A stretch of 64,000 nucleotides of DNA from Nemopilema nomurai (lineage: Eukaryota; Cnidaria; Scyphozoa; Rhizostomeae; Rhizostomatidae), in the NCBI GenBank assembly GCA_003864495.1, contig ML133454.1, positions 462,501-526,500 on the forward strand. The letters are read 5' to 3'. Positions within the stretch are counted from its first letter, which is position 1. Every line of letters begins with the position of its first letter. Below are positions 48,240-62,229 of the stretch, in pieces. The position numbers and the translations under genes are program-made. The notes beneath the pieces were generated by a model. That model was given only the letters and a program-made list of their open reading frames with translations, did no database searches and had not been told where the DNA came from.

Positions 48240-50630
48240 CTGATGCCCCCTTGTCATGAACACCGGGATTTGAGATGAATTTTTTTAGTGAAAAAATTGG
48301 CCATTTGGCAAGGCTATAACCTTGCTTTTTGGCGTAAAAGATGCATTTTTGTAGTGAGTTTTTTACAAAGCGATTCTGATTTCTCGGGCTACATTGCTTT
48401 GTTGATGAGCACTGATGACTCCATGTCAAGAAAACCGGGATTTGAGATGAATTTCTTTGAGTGAAAAAATTGGCCATTTGGCAAAGCTATAACCTTGCTT
48501 TTTGGCCTAAAACATGCATTTTTGTAGTGAGTTTTTTACATAGAAATTCCGATTTTAAGGGCAACATTGCTTTGTGGATGAACACTGATACCCCCATGTC
48601 AAGTAAACCGGGATTTGAGATGAATTTCTTTCAGTGAAAAAATTGGCCATTTGGCAAGGCTATAACCTTGCTTTTTGGCCTAAAACATGCATTTTTTGTA
48701 GTGAGTTTTTTTTACATAGGCATTCTGATTTTAACGGCTACATTGCTTTGTGGATGAGCACTGATGACTCCATGTCAAGAAAACTGGGATTTGAGATGAA
48801 GTTTTTTCAGTGAAAAAATTGGCCATTTGGTAAGGCTATAACCTTGCTTTTTGGCCTAAAGCATTTTTTTTTGTAGTGAGTTTTTTTAAATAGGAATCCT
48901 GGTTTTAAGGGCAATATTGCTTTGTGAATATGCACTAATGTCTATATGTGAAGAAAACCGGGATTTGAGATGAATTTTTTTCAGTGAAAAAATTGGCCAT
49001 TTGGTGAGGCTATAACCTTGCTTTTTGGCCTAAAGATGCATTTTTTGTAGTGACATTTTTTTTAAATAGGAATTCCGATTTTACGTTGCACTGATGCCCC
49101 CATGTCAAGAAAACCGGGATTTGAGATGAATTCTTTTTAGTGAAAATATTGGCCATTTGGTAAGTCTATAACCCTTCTTTTTGGCATGAAAGAATAATTT
49201 TTGGTAGTTAGTTTTTTAAAATAAGAATTCTGATTTTAAGGGCTACATTGCTTTGTGGATGAGCACTGATGACTCCATGTCAAGAAAACTGGGATTTGAG
49301 ATGAATTTTTTTCAGTGAAAAAATTGGCCATTTGGCAAGGCTATAACCTTGCTTTTTGGCCTAAAAGATGCATTTTTTTAGTGAGTTTTTTTGCCTAGGA
49401 ATTCTGATTTTAAGGGCAACATTGCTTTGTGGATGTGCACAGATGTCTATATGTCAAGAAAACCGGGATTTGAGATGAATTTCTTTGAGTGAAAAAATTG
49501 GCCATTTGGCAAGGCTATAACCTTGCTTTTTGTTGTAAAACATGCATTTTTGTAGTGAGTTTTTTACATAGAAATTCCGATTTTAAGGGCAACATTGCTT
49601 TGTGGATGAACACTGATACCCCCATGTCAAGTAAACCGGGATTTGAGATGAATTTCTTTCAGTGAAAAAATTGGCCATTTGGCAAGGCTATAACCTTGCT
49701 TTTTGGCCTAAAAGATGCATTTTTTTAGTGAGTTTTTTTGCCTAGGAATTCTGATTTTAAGGGCAACATTGCTTTGTGGATGTGCACTGATGCCCCCTTG
49801 TCATGAACACCGGGATTTGAGATGAATTTTTTTAGTGAAAAAATTGGCCATTTGGCAAGGCTATAACCTTGCTTTTTGGCGTAAAAGATGCATTTTTTGT
49901 AGTGAGTTTTTTACAAGGATTCTGATTTTAAGGGCTACATTGCTTTGTTGATGAGCACTGATGACTCCATGTCAAGAAAACCGGGATTTGAGATGAATTT
50001 CTTTGAGTGAAAAAATTGGCCATTTGGCAAGGCTATAACCTTGCTTTTTGTTGTAAAACATGCATTTTTGTAGTGAGTTTTTTACATAGAAATTCCGATT
50101 TTAAGGGCAACATTGCTTTGTGGATGAACACTGATACTATGTCAAGAAACCGGGATTTGAGATGAATTTTTTCAGTGAAAAAATTGGCCATTTGGCAAGG
50201 CTATAACCTTGCTTTTTGGCCTAAATGCATTTTTTGTAGTGAGTTTTTTTACATAGGATTCTGATTTTAAGGCTACATTGCTTTGTGGATGAGCACTGAT
50301 GTCTATGTCAAGAAAACTGGGATTTGAGATGAATTTTTTCAGTGAAAAAATTGGCCATTTGGTAAGGCTATAACCTTGCTTTTTGGCCTAAAGCAATTTT
50401 TTTTGTAGTGAGTTTTTTTAAATAGGAATCCTGATTTTAAGGGCAATATTGCTTTGTGAATATGCACTAATGTCTATATGTGAAGAAAACCGGGATTTGA
50501 GATGAATTTTTTTCAGTGAAAAAATTGGCCATTTGGTGAGGCTATAACCTTGCTTTTTGGCCTAAAGATGCATTTTTTGTAGTGAGTTTTTTTTAAATAG
50601 GAATTCCGATTTTACGTTGCACTGATGCCC
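48240..50630. repeat. Higher-order duplication of about 1.53 kb within the satellite
   Basis: Variant-specific landmarks recur at a fixed longer spacing. The 'ccttgtcatgaacaccggg' variant near 48250 reappears about 1.54 kb on. The 'aaataggaatcct' variant near 48888 reappears near 50415. The short monomer 'ttttacgttgcactgatgcc' near 49080 reappears near 50609. So a block of about nine monomers has been copied as a unit. Confidence 0.65.
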
Positions 50631-52018
50631 CATGTCAAGAAAACCGGGATTTGAGATGAATTTTTTTAGTGAAAAATTGGCCATTTGGTAAGTATAACCT
50701 TGCTTTTTGGCATAAAGATATTTTTGTAGTTAGTTTTTTAAAGTAGAATTCTGATTTTAAGGGCACATTGCTTTGTGATGAGCACTGATTTCTCCATGTC
50801 AAGAAAACGGGGATTTGAGATGAATTTTTTGAGTGAAAAAATTGGCCATTTGCAAGGCTATAACCTTGCTTTTTGGTAAAATGCATTTTTGTAGTGAGTT
50901 TTTTACATAGAATTCTGATTTTAAGGGCAACATTGCTTTGTGATGAACTGATACCCATGTCAAGAAAACCGGGATTTGAGATGAATTTTTTGAGTGAAAA
51001 AATTGGCCATTTGGCAAGGCTATAACCTTGCTTTTTGGCCTAAAAGATGCATTTTTTTAGTGAGTTTTTTTCATAGGAATTCTGATTTTAAGGGCAACAT
51101 TGCTTTGTGATGTGCACTGATGTCTATATGTCAAGAAAACCGGGATTTGAGATGAATTTTTTGAGTGAAAAAATTGGCCATTTGGCAAGGCTATAACCTT
51201 GCTTTTTGGTAAAACATGCATTTTTTGTAGTGAGTTTTTTACATAGGAATTCTGATTTTAAGGGCAACATTGCTTTGTGATGACACTGATACTATGTCAA
51301 GAAAACCGGGATTTGAGATGAATTTTTTCAGTGAAAAAATTGGCCATTTGGCAAGGCTATAACCTTGCTTTTTGGCCTAAAAGATGCATTTTTTTAGTGA
51401 GTTTTTTTCATAGGAATTCTGATTTTAAGGGCAACATTGCTTTGTGATGTGCACTGATGTCTTGTCATGAAACCGGGATTTGAGATGAATTTTTTTAGTG
51501 AAAAAATTGGCCATTTGGCAAGGCTATAACCTTGCTTTTTGGTCTAAAAGATGCATTTTTTGTACTGAGTTTTTTTACATAGGACTTCTGATTTTAAGGG
51601 CAACATTGCTTTGTGAATATGCACTGATGTCTATATGTCAAGAAAACCGGGATTTGAGATGAATTTCTTTGAGTGAAAAAATTGGCCATTTGGCAAGGCT
51701 ATAACCTTGCTTTTTGTTGTAAAAGCATTTTTTGTAGTGAGTTTTTTACATAGGAATTCTGATTTTAAGGGCAACATTGCTTTGTGGATGCACTGATACT
51801 ATGTCAAGAAAACCGGGATTTGAGATGAATTTCTTTCAGTGAAAAAATTGGCCATTTGGCAAGGCTATAACCTTGCTTTTTGGCCTAAAAGATGCATTTT
51901 TTTAGTGAGTTTTTTTGCCTAGGAATTCTGATTTTAAGGGCAACATTGCTTTGTGGATGTGCACTGATGTCTATGTCATGAAACCGGGATTTGAGATGAA
52001 TTTTTTTAAGTGAAAAAA

Positions 52019-52059
52019 TTGGCCATTTGGCAAGGCTATAACCTTGCTTTTTGGCCTAA
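52019..52059. other. Representative dyad (hairpin-forming) core of the satellite monomer
   Basis: In this copy GCAAGG and CCTTGC flank a CTATAA loop, giving a perfect 6-bp stem. An outer TTGGCC pairs with GGCC(T)AA with one bulged base. The same arrangement occurs in most monomers. Some copies change the loop (cgataa) or break the inner stem (ccttgg), so strict covariation is not evident. Confidence 0.75.
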
Positions 52060-55000
52060 AAGATGCATTTTTTGTACTGAGTTTTTTTACATAGGAATTC
52101 TGATTTTAAGGGCAACATTGCTTTGTGAATATGCACTGATGTCTATATGTCAAGAAAACCGGGATTTGAGATGGATTTTTTTCAGTGAAAAAATTGGCCA
52201 TTTGGCAAGGCTATAACCTTGCTTTTTGGCCTAAAATGCATTTTTTGTAGTGAGTTTTTTACATAGGAATTCTGATTTTAAGGGCAACATTGCTTTGTGA
52301 ATATGCACTAATGTCTATATATGAAGAAAACCGGGATTTGAGATGAATTTTTTTCAGGAAAAAATTGGCCATTTGGCAAGGCTATAACCTTGCTTTTTGG
52401 CCAAAAGATGCATTTTTTGTAGTGATTTTTTTACATAGGAATTCTGATTTAAGGGCACATTTTTGTGAATAGCACTGATGTCTATGTCAAGAAAACCGGG
52501 ATTTGAGATGGATTTTTTTCAGTGAAAAATTGGCCATTTGGCAAGGCTATAACCTTGCTTTTTGGCCTAAAACATGTATTTTTTGTAGTGAGTTTTTTAC
52601 ATAGGAATTCTGATTTTAAGGGCAACATTGCTTTGTGAATATGCACTAATGTCTATATATGAAGAAAACCGGGATTTGAGATGAATTTTTTTCAGTGAAA
52701 AAATTGGCCATTTGGCAAGGCTATAACCTTGCTTTTTGGCCTAAAAGATGCATTTTTTGTAGTGAGTTTTTTTACATAGGAATTCTGATTTTAAGGGCAA
52801 CATTGCTTTGTGATAGCACTGATGTCTATGTCAAGAAAACCGGGATTTGAGATGAATTTTTTTCAGTGAAAAAATTGGCCATTTGGCAAGGCTATAACCT
52901 TGCTTTTTGGCCTAAAAGATGCATTTTTTGTACTGAGTTTTTTTACATAGGAATTCTGATTTTAAGGGCAACATTGCTTTGTGAATATGCACTGATGTTT
53001 TATATGTCAAGAAAACCGGGATTTGAGATGGAGTTTTTTCAGTGAAAAAATTGGCCATTTGGCAAGGCTATAACCTTGCTTTTTGGCCTAAAACATGTAT
53101 TTTTTGAAGTGAGTTTTTTACATAGGAATTCTGATTTTAAGGGCAACATTGCTTTGTGAATATGCACTAATGTCTATATATGAAGAAAACCGGGATTTGA
53201 GATGAATTTTTTTCAGTGAAAAAATTGACCATTTGGCAAGGCGATAACCTTGCTTTTAGGCCAAAAAGATGCATTTTTGTAGTGATTTTTTTACATAGGA
53301 ATTCTGATTTAAAGGGCTACATTTTTTTGTGGATGAGCACTGATGTCTCCATGTCAAGAAAACCGGGATTTGAGATGAATTCTTTTTAGTGAAAAATTGG
53401 CCATTTGGCAAGGCTATAACCTTGCTTTTTGGCCTGAAAGATGCATTTTTTGTAGAGTTTTTTAAATAAATTCTGATTTTAAGGGCTACATTGCTTTGTG
53501 ATGCACTGATGACTCCATGTCAAGAAAACTGGGATTTGAGATGAATTTTTTTCAGTGAAAAAATTGGCCATTTGGCAAGGCTATAACCTTGCTTTTTGGC
53601 CTAAAAGATGCATTTTTTGTACTGAGTTTTTTTACATAGGAATTCTGATTTTAAGGGCAACATTGCTTTGTGAATATGCACTGATGTTTTATATGTCAAG
53701 AAAACCGGGATTTGAGATGGAGTTTTTTCAGTGAAAAAATTGGCCATTTAGCAAGGCTATAACCTTGCTTTTTGGCCTAAAACATGTATTTTTTGAAGTG
53801 AGTTTTTTACATAGGAATTCTGATTTTAAGGGCAACATTGCTTTGTGAATATGCACTAATGTCTATATATGAAGAAAACCGGGATTTGAGATGAATTTTT
53901 TTCAGTGAAAAAATTGGCCATTTGGCAAGGCTATAACCTTGCTTTTTGGCCTAAAAGATGCATTTTTTGTAGTGATTTTACATAGGAATTCTGATTTTAA
54001 GGGCAACATTTTTGTGATGATGCACTGATGTCTATGTCAAGAAAACCGGGATTTGAGATGATTTTTTTAGTGAAAATTGGCCATTTGGTAAGGCTATAAC
54101 CTTCTTTTTGGCCTAAAGATATTTTTTGTAGTGAGTTTTTTAATAGGAATTCTGATTTTAAGGGCAACATTGCTTTGTGAATATGCACTGATGTCTATAT
54201 GTCAAGAAAACCGGGATTTGAGATGATTTTTCAGTGAAAAAATTGGCCATTTAGCAAGGCTATAACCTTGCTTTTTGGCCTAAAGCATTTTTTTTTGTAG
54301 TGAGTTTTTTTAAATAGGAATCCTGATTTTAAGGGCAATATTGCTTTGTGAATATGCACTGATGTCTATATGTCAAGAAAACCGGGATTTGAGATGATTT
54401 TTTTCAGTGAAAAAATTGGCCATTTGGCAAGGCTATAACCTTGCTTTTTGGCCTAAAAGATGCATTTTTTGTAGTGAGTTTTTTTAAATAGGAATTCTGA
54501 TTTTACGTTGCACTGATGCCTGTCAAGAAAACCGGGATTTGAGATGAATTTTTTAGTGAAAAATTGGCCATTTGGTAAGGCTATAACCTTCTTTTTGGCC
54601 TGAAAGATATTTTTTGTAGTTAGTTTTTTACATAGAATTCTGATTTTAAGGGCAACATTGCTTTGTGGATGAGCACTGATGTCTATGTCAAGAAACCGGG
54701 ATTTGAGATGATTTTTTTCAGTGAAAAAATTGGCCATTTGGCAAGGCTATAACCTTGCTTTTTGGCCTAAAAGATGCATTTTTTGTGAGTTTTTTTCATA
54801 GGAATTCTGATTTTAAGGGCAACATTGCTTTGTGATATGCACTGATGCTATATGTCATGAACACCGGGATTTGAGATGAATTTTTTTAAGTGAAAAAATT
54901 GGCCATTTGGCAAGGCTATAACCTTGCTTTTTGGTCTAAAAGATGCATTTTTTGTACTGAGTTTTTTTACATAGGACTTCTGATTTTAAGGGCAACATTG

Positions 55001-58000
55001 CTTTGTGAATATGCACTGATGTCTATATGTCAAGAAAACCGGGATTTGAGATGGATTTTTTTCAGTGAAAAAATTGGCCATTTGGCAAGGCTATAACCTT
55101 GCTTTTTGGCCTAAAACATGTATTTTTTGTAGTGAGTTTTTTACATAGGAATTCTGATTTTAAGGGCAACATTGCTTTGTGAATATGCACTAATGTCTAT
55201 ATATGAAGAAAACCGGGATTTGAGATGAATTTTTTTCAGTGAAAAAATTGACCATTTGGCAAGGCGATAACCTTGCTTTTAGGCCTAAAAGATGCATTTT
55301 TCTAGTGATTTTTTTACATAGGAATTCTGATTTAAAGGGCTACATTGCTTTGTAGATGAGCACTGATGTCTCCATGTCATGAAAACCGGGATTTGAGATG
55401 AATTGTTTTCAGTGAAAAAATTGGCCATTTGGCAAGGCTATAACCTTGCTTTTTGGCCTAAATAATGCATTTTTTGTAGTGATTTTTTTACATAGGGATT
55501 CTGATTTAAAGGGCTACATTGCTTTGTAGATGAGCACTGATGTCTCCATGTCATGAAAACTGGGATTTGAGATGAATTTTGTTCAGTGAAAAAATTGGCC
55601 ATTTGGCAAGGCTATAACATTGCTTTTTGGCCTAAAACATGCATTTTTTGTAGTGATTTTTTTACATAGGAATTCTGATTTAAAGGGCTATATTTCTTTG
55701 TAGATGAGCACTGATGCCTCCATGTCATGAAAACCGGGATTTGAGATGAATTTTTTTCAGTGAAAAAATTGGCCATTTGGCAAGGCTATAACCTTGCTTT
55801 TTGGCCTAAAAGATGCAATTTTTGTAGTGAGTTTTTTTACATAGGATTCTGATTTTAAGGGCAACATTCTTTGTGATAGCACTGATGTCTATGTCAGAAA
55901 ACCGGGATTTGAGATGAATTTTTTTCAGTGAAAAAATTGGCCATTTAGCAAGGCTATAACCTTGCTTTTTGGCCTAAAAGATGCATTTTTTGTACTGAGT
56001 TTTTTTACATAGGAAATCTGATTTTGAGGGCAACATTGTTTGTGGATGAGCACTGATGTCTATATGTCAAGAAAACCAGGATTTGAAATGAATTTTCTTC
56101 AGTGAAAAAATTGGCCATTTAGCAAGGCTATAACCTTGCCTTTTGGCCTAAAAGATGCATTTTTTTAGTGAGTTTTTTTACATAGGAATTCTGATTTTAA
56201 GGGCAACATTGCTTTGTGATGTGCACTGATGTCTATGTCAAAACCGGGATTTGAGATGAATTTTTTCAGTGAAAAAATTGGCCATTTGGCAAGGCTATAA
56301 CCTTGCTTTTTGGCCTAAAAGATGCATTTTTTGTACTGAGTTTTTTTACATAGGAATTCTGATTTTAAGGGCAACATTGCTTTGTGAATATGCACTGATG
56401 TCTATATGTCAAGAAAACCGGGATTTGAGATGGATTTTTTTCAGTGAAAAAATTGGCCATTTAGCAAGGCTATAACCTTGCTTTTTGGCCTAAAAGATGC
56501 ATTTTTTGTAGTGAGTTTTTTACATAGGAATTCTGATTTTAAGGGCAACATTGCTTTGTGAATATGCACTGATGTCTATATATGAAGAAAACCGGGATTT
56601 GAGATGATTTTTTTCAGTGAAAAAATTGGCCATTTGGCAAGGCTATAACCTTGCTTTTGGCCAAAAGATGCATTTTTGTAGTGATTTTTTTACATAGGAA
56701 TTCTGATTTTAAGGGCTACATTTTTGTGATAGCACTGATGTCTCCATGTCAAGAAAACCGGGATTTGAGATGAATTTTTTTAGTGAAAATTGGCCATTTG
56801 GTAAGCTATAACCTTCTTTTTGGCCTGAAAGAATGCATTTTTTGTAGTTAGTTTTTTTAATAAAGAATTCTGATTTTAAGGGCATCATTGCTTTGTGAAT
56901 ATGCACTAATGTCTATATAGGAAGAAAACCGGGATTTGAGATGAATTTTGTTCAGTGAAAAAATTGGCCATTTAGCAAGGCTATAACCTTGCTTTTTGGC
57001 CTAAAAGATGCATTTTTTGTAGTGAGTTTTTAACATAGGAATTCTGATTTTAAGGGCAACATTGCTTTGTGAATATGCACTGATGTCTATATGAAGAAAA
57101 CCGGGATTTGAGATGAATTTTTTTCAGTGAAAAAATTGCCATTTGGCAAGGCGATAACCTTGCTTTTAGGCCTAAAAGATGCATTTTTCTAGTGATTTTT
57201 TTACATAGGAATTCTGATTTAAAGGGCAACATTGCTTTGTGATAGCACTGATGTCTCCATGTCATGAAAACCGGGATTTGAGATGAATTTTTTTCAGTGA
57301 AAAAATTGGCCATTTGGCAAGGCTATAACCTTGCTTTTTGGCCTAAATAATGCATTTTTTGTAGTGAATTTTTTACATAGGGATTCTGATTTAAGGGCTA
57401 CATTGCTTTGTAGATAGCACTGATGTCTATGTCATGAAAACCGGGATTTGAGATGAATTTTTTCAGTAAAAAATTGGCCATTTGGCAAGGCTATAACCTT
57501 GCTTTTTGGCCTAAAACATGCATTTTTTGTAGTGATTTTTTTACATAGGGATTCTGATTTAAAGGGCTACATTGCTTTGTAGATGAGCACTGATGTCTCC
57601 ATGTCATGAAAACCGGGATTTGAGATGAATTTTTTTCAGTGAAAAAATTGGCCATTTGGCAAGGCTATAACCTTGCTTTTTGGCCTAAAACATGCAATTT
57701 TTGTAGTGAGTTTTTTTTACATAGGGATTCTGATTTCAACGGCTACAATTCTTTGTAGATGAGCACTGATGTCTCCATGTCATGAAAACCGGGATTTGAG
57801 ATGAATTTTTTTAAGTGAAAAAATTGGCCATTTAGCAAGGCTATAACCTTGCTTTTTGGCCTAAAAGATGCATTTTTTGTACTGAGTTTTTTACATAGGA
57901 ATTCTGATTTTAAGGGCAACATTGCTTTGTGATGAGCACTGATGTCTATATGTCAAGAAAACCAGGATTTGAAATGAATTTTCTTCAGTGAAAAAATTGG

Positions 58001-61000
58001 CCATTTAGCAAGGCTATAACCTTGCTTTTTGGCCTAAAAGATGCATTTTTTGTACTGAGTTTTTTTACATAGGAATTCTGATTTTAAGGGCAACATTGCT
58101 TTGTGAATATGCACTGATGTCTATATGTCAAGAAAACCGGGATTTGAGATGGATTTTTTTCAGTGAAAAAATTGGCCATTTGGCAAGGCTATAACCTTGC
58201 TTTTTGGCCTAAAAGATGCATTTTTTGTACTGAGTTTTTTTACATAGGAATTCTGATTTTAAGGGCAACATTGCTTTGTGAATATGCACTGATGTCTATA
58301 TGTCAAGAAAACGGGATTTGAGATGGATTTTTTTCAGTGAAAAAATTGGCCATTTAGCAAGGCTATAACCTTGCTTTTTGGCCTAAAAGATGCATTTTTT
58401 GTACTGAGTTTTTTTACATAGGAATTCTGATTTTAAGGGCAACATTGCTTTGTGAATATGCACTGATGTCTATATGTCAAGAAAACCGGGATTTGAGATG
58501 GATTTTTTCTGTGAAAAAATTGGCCATTTAGCAAGGCTATAACCTTGCCTTTTGGCCTAAAAGATGCATTTTTTTACTGAGTTTTTTTTACATAGGAATT
58601 CTGATTTTAAGGGCAACATTGCTTTGTGAATATGCACTGATGTCTATATGTCAAGAAAACCGGGATTTGAGATGGATTTTTTTCAGTGAAAAAATTGGCC
58701 ATTTAGCAAGGCTATAACCTTGCTTTTTGGCCTAAAAGATGCATTTTTTGTACTGAGTTTTTTTACATAGGAATTCTGATTTTAAGGGCAACTTTGCTTT
58801 GTGAATATGCACTGATGTCTATATGTCAAGAAAACCGGGATTTGAGATTGATTTTTTTCAGTGAAAAAATTGGCCATTTGGCAAGGCTATAACCTTGGTT
58901 TTTGGCCTAAAAGATGCATTTTTTGTACTGAGTTTTGTTTACATAGGAATTCTGATTTTAAGGGCAACTTTGCTTTGTGAATATGCACTGATGTCTATAC
59001 ATCAAGAAAATCGGGATTTGAGATGGATTTTTTTCAGTGAAAAAATTTGCCATTTGGCAAGGCTATAACCTTGCTTTTTGGCCTAAAAGATGCATTTTTT
59101 GTAGTGAGTTTTTTACATAGGAAATCAGATTTTGAGGGCAACATTGTTTGTGGATGAGCACTGATGTCTATATGTCAAGAAAACCAGGATTTGAAATGAA
59201 TTTTCTTCAGTGAAAAAATTGGCCATTTAGCAAGGCTATAACCTTGCTTTTGGCCTAAAAGATGCATTTTTTGTACTGAGTTTTTTTACATAGGAATTCT
59301 GATTTTAAGGGCAACATTGCTTTGTGAATATGCACTGATGTCTATATGTCAGAAAACCGGGATTTGAGATGGATTTTTTTCAGTGAAAAAATTGGCCATT
59401 TGGCAAGGCTATAACCTTGCTTTTTGGCCTAAAAGATGCATTTTTTGTACTGAGTTTTTTTTACATAGGAATTCTGATTTTAAGGGCAACATTGCTTTGT
59501 GAATATGCACTGATGTCTATATGTCAAGAAAACCGGGATTTGAGATGGATTTTTTTCAGTGAAAAAATTGGCCATTTGGCAAGGCTATAACCTTGGTTTT
59601 TGGCCTGAAAGATGCATTTTTGTAGTGAGTTTTTAACATAGGAATTCTGATTTTAAGGGCAACATCGCCTTGTGAATATGCACTGATGTCTATATGTCAA
59701 GAAAACAGGGATTTGAGATGGATTTTTTTCAGTGAAAAAATTGGCCATTTGGCAAGGCTATAACCTTGGTTTTTGGCCTGAAAGATGCATTTTTTGTAGT
59801 GAGTTTTTTTACATAGGAATTCTGATTTTAAGGGCAACATTGCTTTGTGAATATGCACTGATGTCTATATGTCAAGAAAACCGGGATTTGAGATGGATTT
59901 TTTTCAGTGAAAAAATTGGCCATTTGGCAAGGCTATAACCTTGGTTTTTGGCCTAAAAGATGCATTTTTTGTACTGAGTTTTTTTACATAGGAATTCTGA
60001 TTTTAAGGGCAACATTGCTTTGTGAATATGCACTGATGTCTATCATCAAGAAAACCGGGATTTGAGATGGATTTTTTTCAGTGAAAAAATTGGCCATTTG
60101 GCAAGGCTATAACCTTGCTTTTTGGCCTAAAAGATGCATTTTTTGTAGTGAGTTTTTTAATAGGAATCTGATTTTGAGGGCAACATTGCTTTGTGATAGC
60201 ACTGATGTCTATATGTCTAGAAAACCAGGATTTGAAATGAATTTTCTTCAGTGAAAAAATTGGCCATTTAGCAAGGCTATAACCTTGCTTTTGGCCTAAA
60301 AGATGCATTTTTTGTACTGAGTTTTTTTTACATAGGAATTCTGATTTTAAGGGCAACATTGCTTTGTGAATATGCACTGATGTCTATATGTCAGAAAACC
60401 GGGATTTGAGATGGATTTTTTTCAGTGAAAAAATTGGCCATTTGGCAAGGCTATAACCTTGCTTTTTGGCCTAAAAGATGCATTTTTTGTACTGATTTTT
60501 TTTACATAGGAATTCTGATTTTAAGGGCAACATTGCTTTGTGAATATGCACTGATGTCTATATGTCAAGAAAACCGGGATTTGAGATGGATTTTTTTCAG
60601 TAAAAAAAAATTGGCCATTTGGCAAGGCTATAACCTTGGTTTTTGGCCTGAAAGATGCATTTTTTGTAGTGAGTTTTTAACATAGGAATTCTGATTTTAA
60701 GGGCAACATTGCTTTGTGAATATGCACTGATGTCTATATGTCAAGAAAACCGGGATTTGAGATGGATTTTTTTCAGTGAAAAAATTGGCCATTTGGCAAG
60801 GCTATAACCTTGGTTTTTGGCCTAAAAGATGCATTTTTTGTACTGAGTTTTTTACATAGGAATTCTGATTTTAAGGGCAACATTGCTTTGTGAATATGCA
60901 CTGATGTCTATATCAAGAAAACCGGGATTTGAGATGGATTTTTTTCAGTGAAAAAATTGCCATTTGGCAAGGCTATAACCTTGCTTTTTGGCCTAAAAGA

Positions 61001-62229
61001 TGCATTTTTTATAGTGAGTTTTTTACATAGGAATTCTGATTTTAAGGGCAACATTGTTTGTGATATGCACTGATGTCTATATGTCAGAAAACCGGGATTT
61101 GAATGATTTTTTCAGTGAAAAAATTGGCCATTTAGCAAGGCTATAACCTTGCTTTTTGGCCTAAAAGATGCATTTTTTGTACTGAGTTTTTTTTACATAG
61201 GAATTCTGATTTTAAGGGCAACATTGCTTTGTGAATATGCACTGATGTCTATATGTCAGAAAACCGGGATTTGAGATGGATTTTTTTCAGTGAAAAAATT
61301 GGCCATTTGGCAAGGCTATAACCTTGCTTTTTGGCCTAAAAGATGCATTTTTTGTACTGAGTTTTTTTTACATAGGAATTCTGATTTTAAGGGCAACATT
61401 GCTTTGTGAATATGCACTGATGTCTATATGTCAAGAAAACCGGGATTTGAGATGGATTTTTTTCAGTGAAAAAATTGGCCATTTGGCAAGGCTATAACCT
61501 TGTTTTTGGCCTAAAAGATGCATTTTTTGTAGTGAGTTTTTACATAGGAATTCTGATTTTAAGGGCAACATTGCTTTGTGAATATGCACTGATGTCTATA
61601 TGTCAAGAAAAGCGGGCTTTGAGATGAATTTTTTTCAGTGAAAAAATTGGCCATTTGGCAAGGCTATAACCTTGGTTTTTGGCCTGAAAGATGCATTTTT
61701 TGTAGTGAGTTTTTTTACATAGGAATTCTGATTTTAAGGGCAACATTGCTTTGTGAATATGCACTGATGTCTATATGTCATGAAAACCGGGATTTGAGAT
61801 TGATTTTTTTCAGTGAAAAAATTGGCCATTTAGCAAGGCTATAACCTTGCTTTTTGGCCTAAAAGATGCATTTTTTGTACTGAGTTTTTTTTACATAGGA
61901 ATTCTGATTTTAAGGGCAACATTGCTTTGTGAATATGCACTGATGTCTATATGTCAAGAAAACCGGGATTTGAGATGGATTTTTTTCAGTGAAAAAATTG
62001 GCCATTTGGCAAGGCTATAACCTTGCTTTTTGGCCTAAAAGATGCATTTTTTTACTGAGTTTTTTTTACATAGGAATTCTGATTTTAAGGGCAACATTGC
62101 TTTGTGAATATGCACTGATGTCTATATGTGAAGAAAACATGGATTTGAGATGGATTTTTTTCAGTGAAAAAATTGGCCATTTAGCAAGGCTATAAGCTTG
62201 CTTTTTGGCCTAAAACATGCATTTTTTGA

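Noticed and set aside
48178..60377. Minus-strand frames of up to 107 codons in the array
   Set aside because: Same cause: homogenised repeat with a non-triplet period. The peptides are simply repeated monomer translations.
52010..62195. Recurrent 68-codon plus-strand frames starting MKKLAIWQGYNLAFW
   Set aside because: They are the satellite monomer read in one frame, near-identical in repeated copies, with stops fixed by the 175-bp period and no splice or start context. Not genes.
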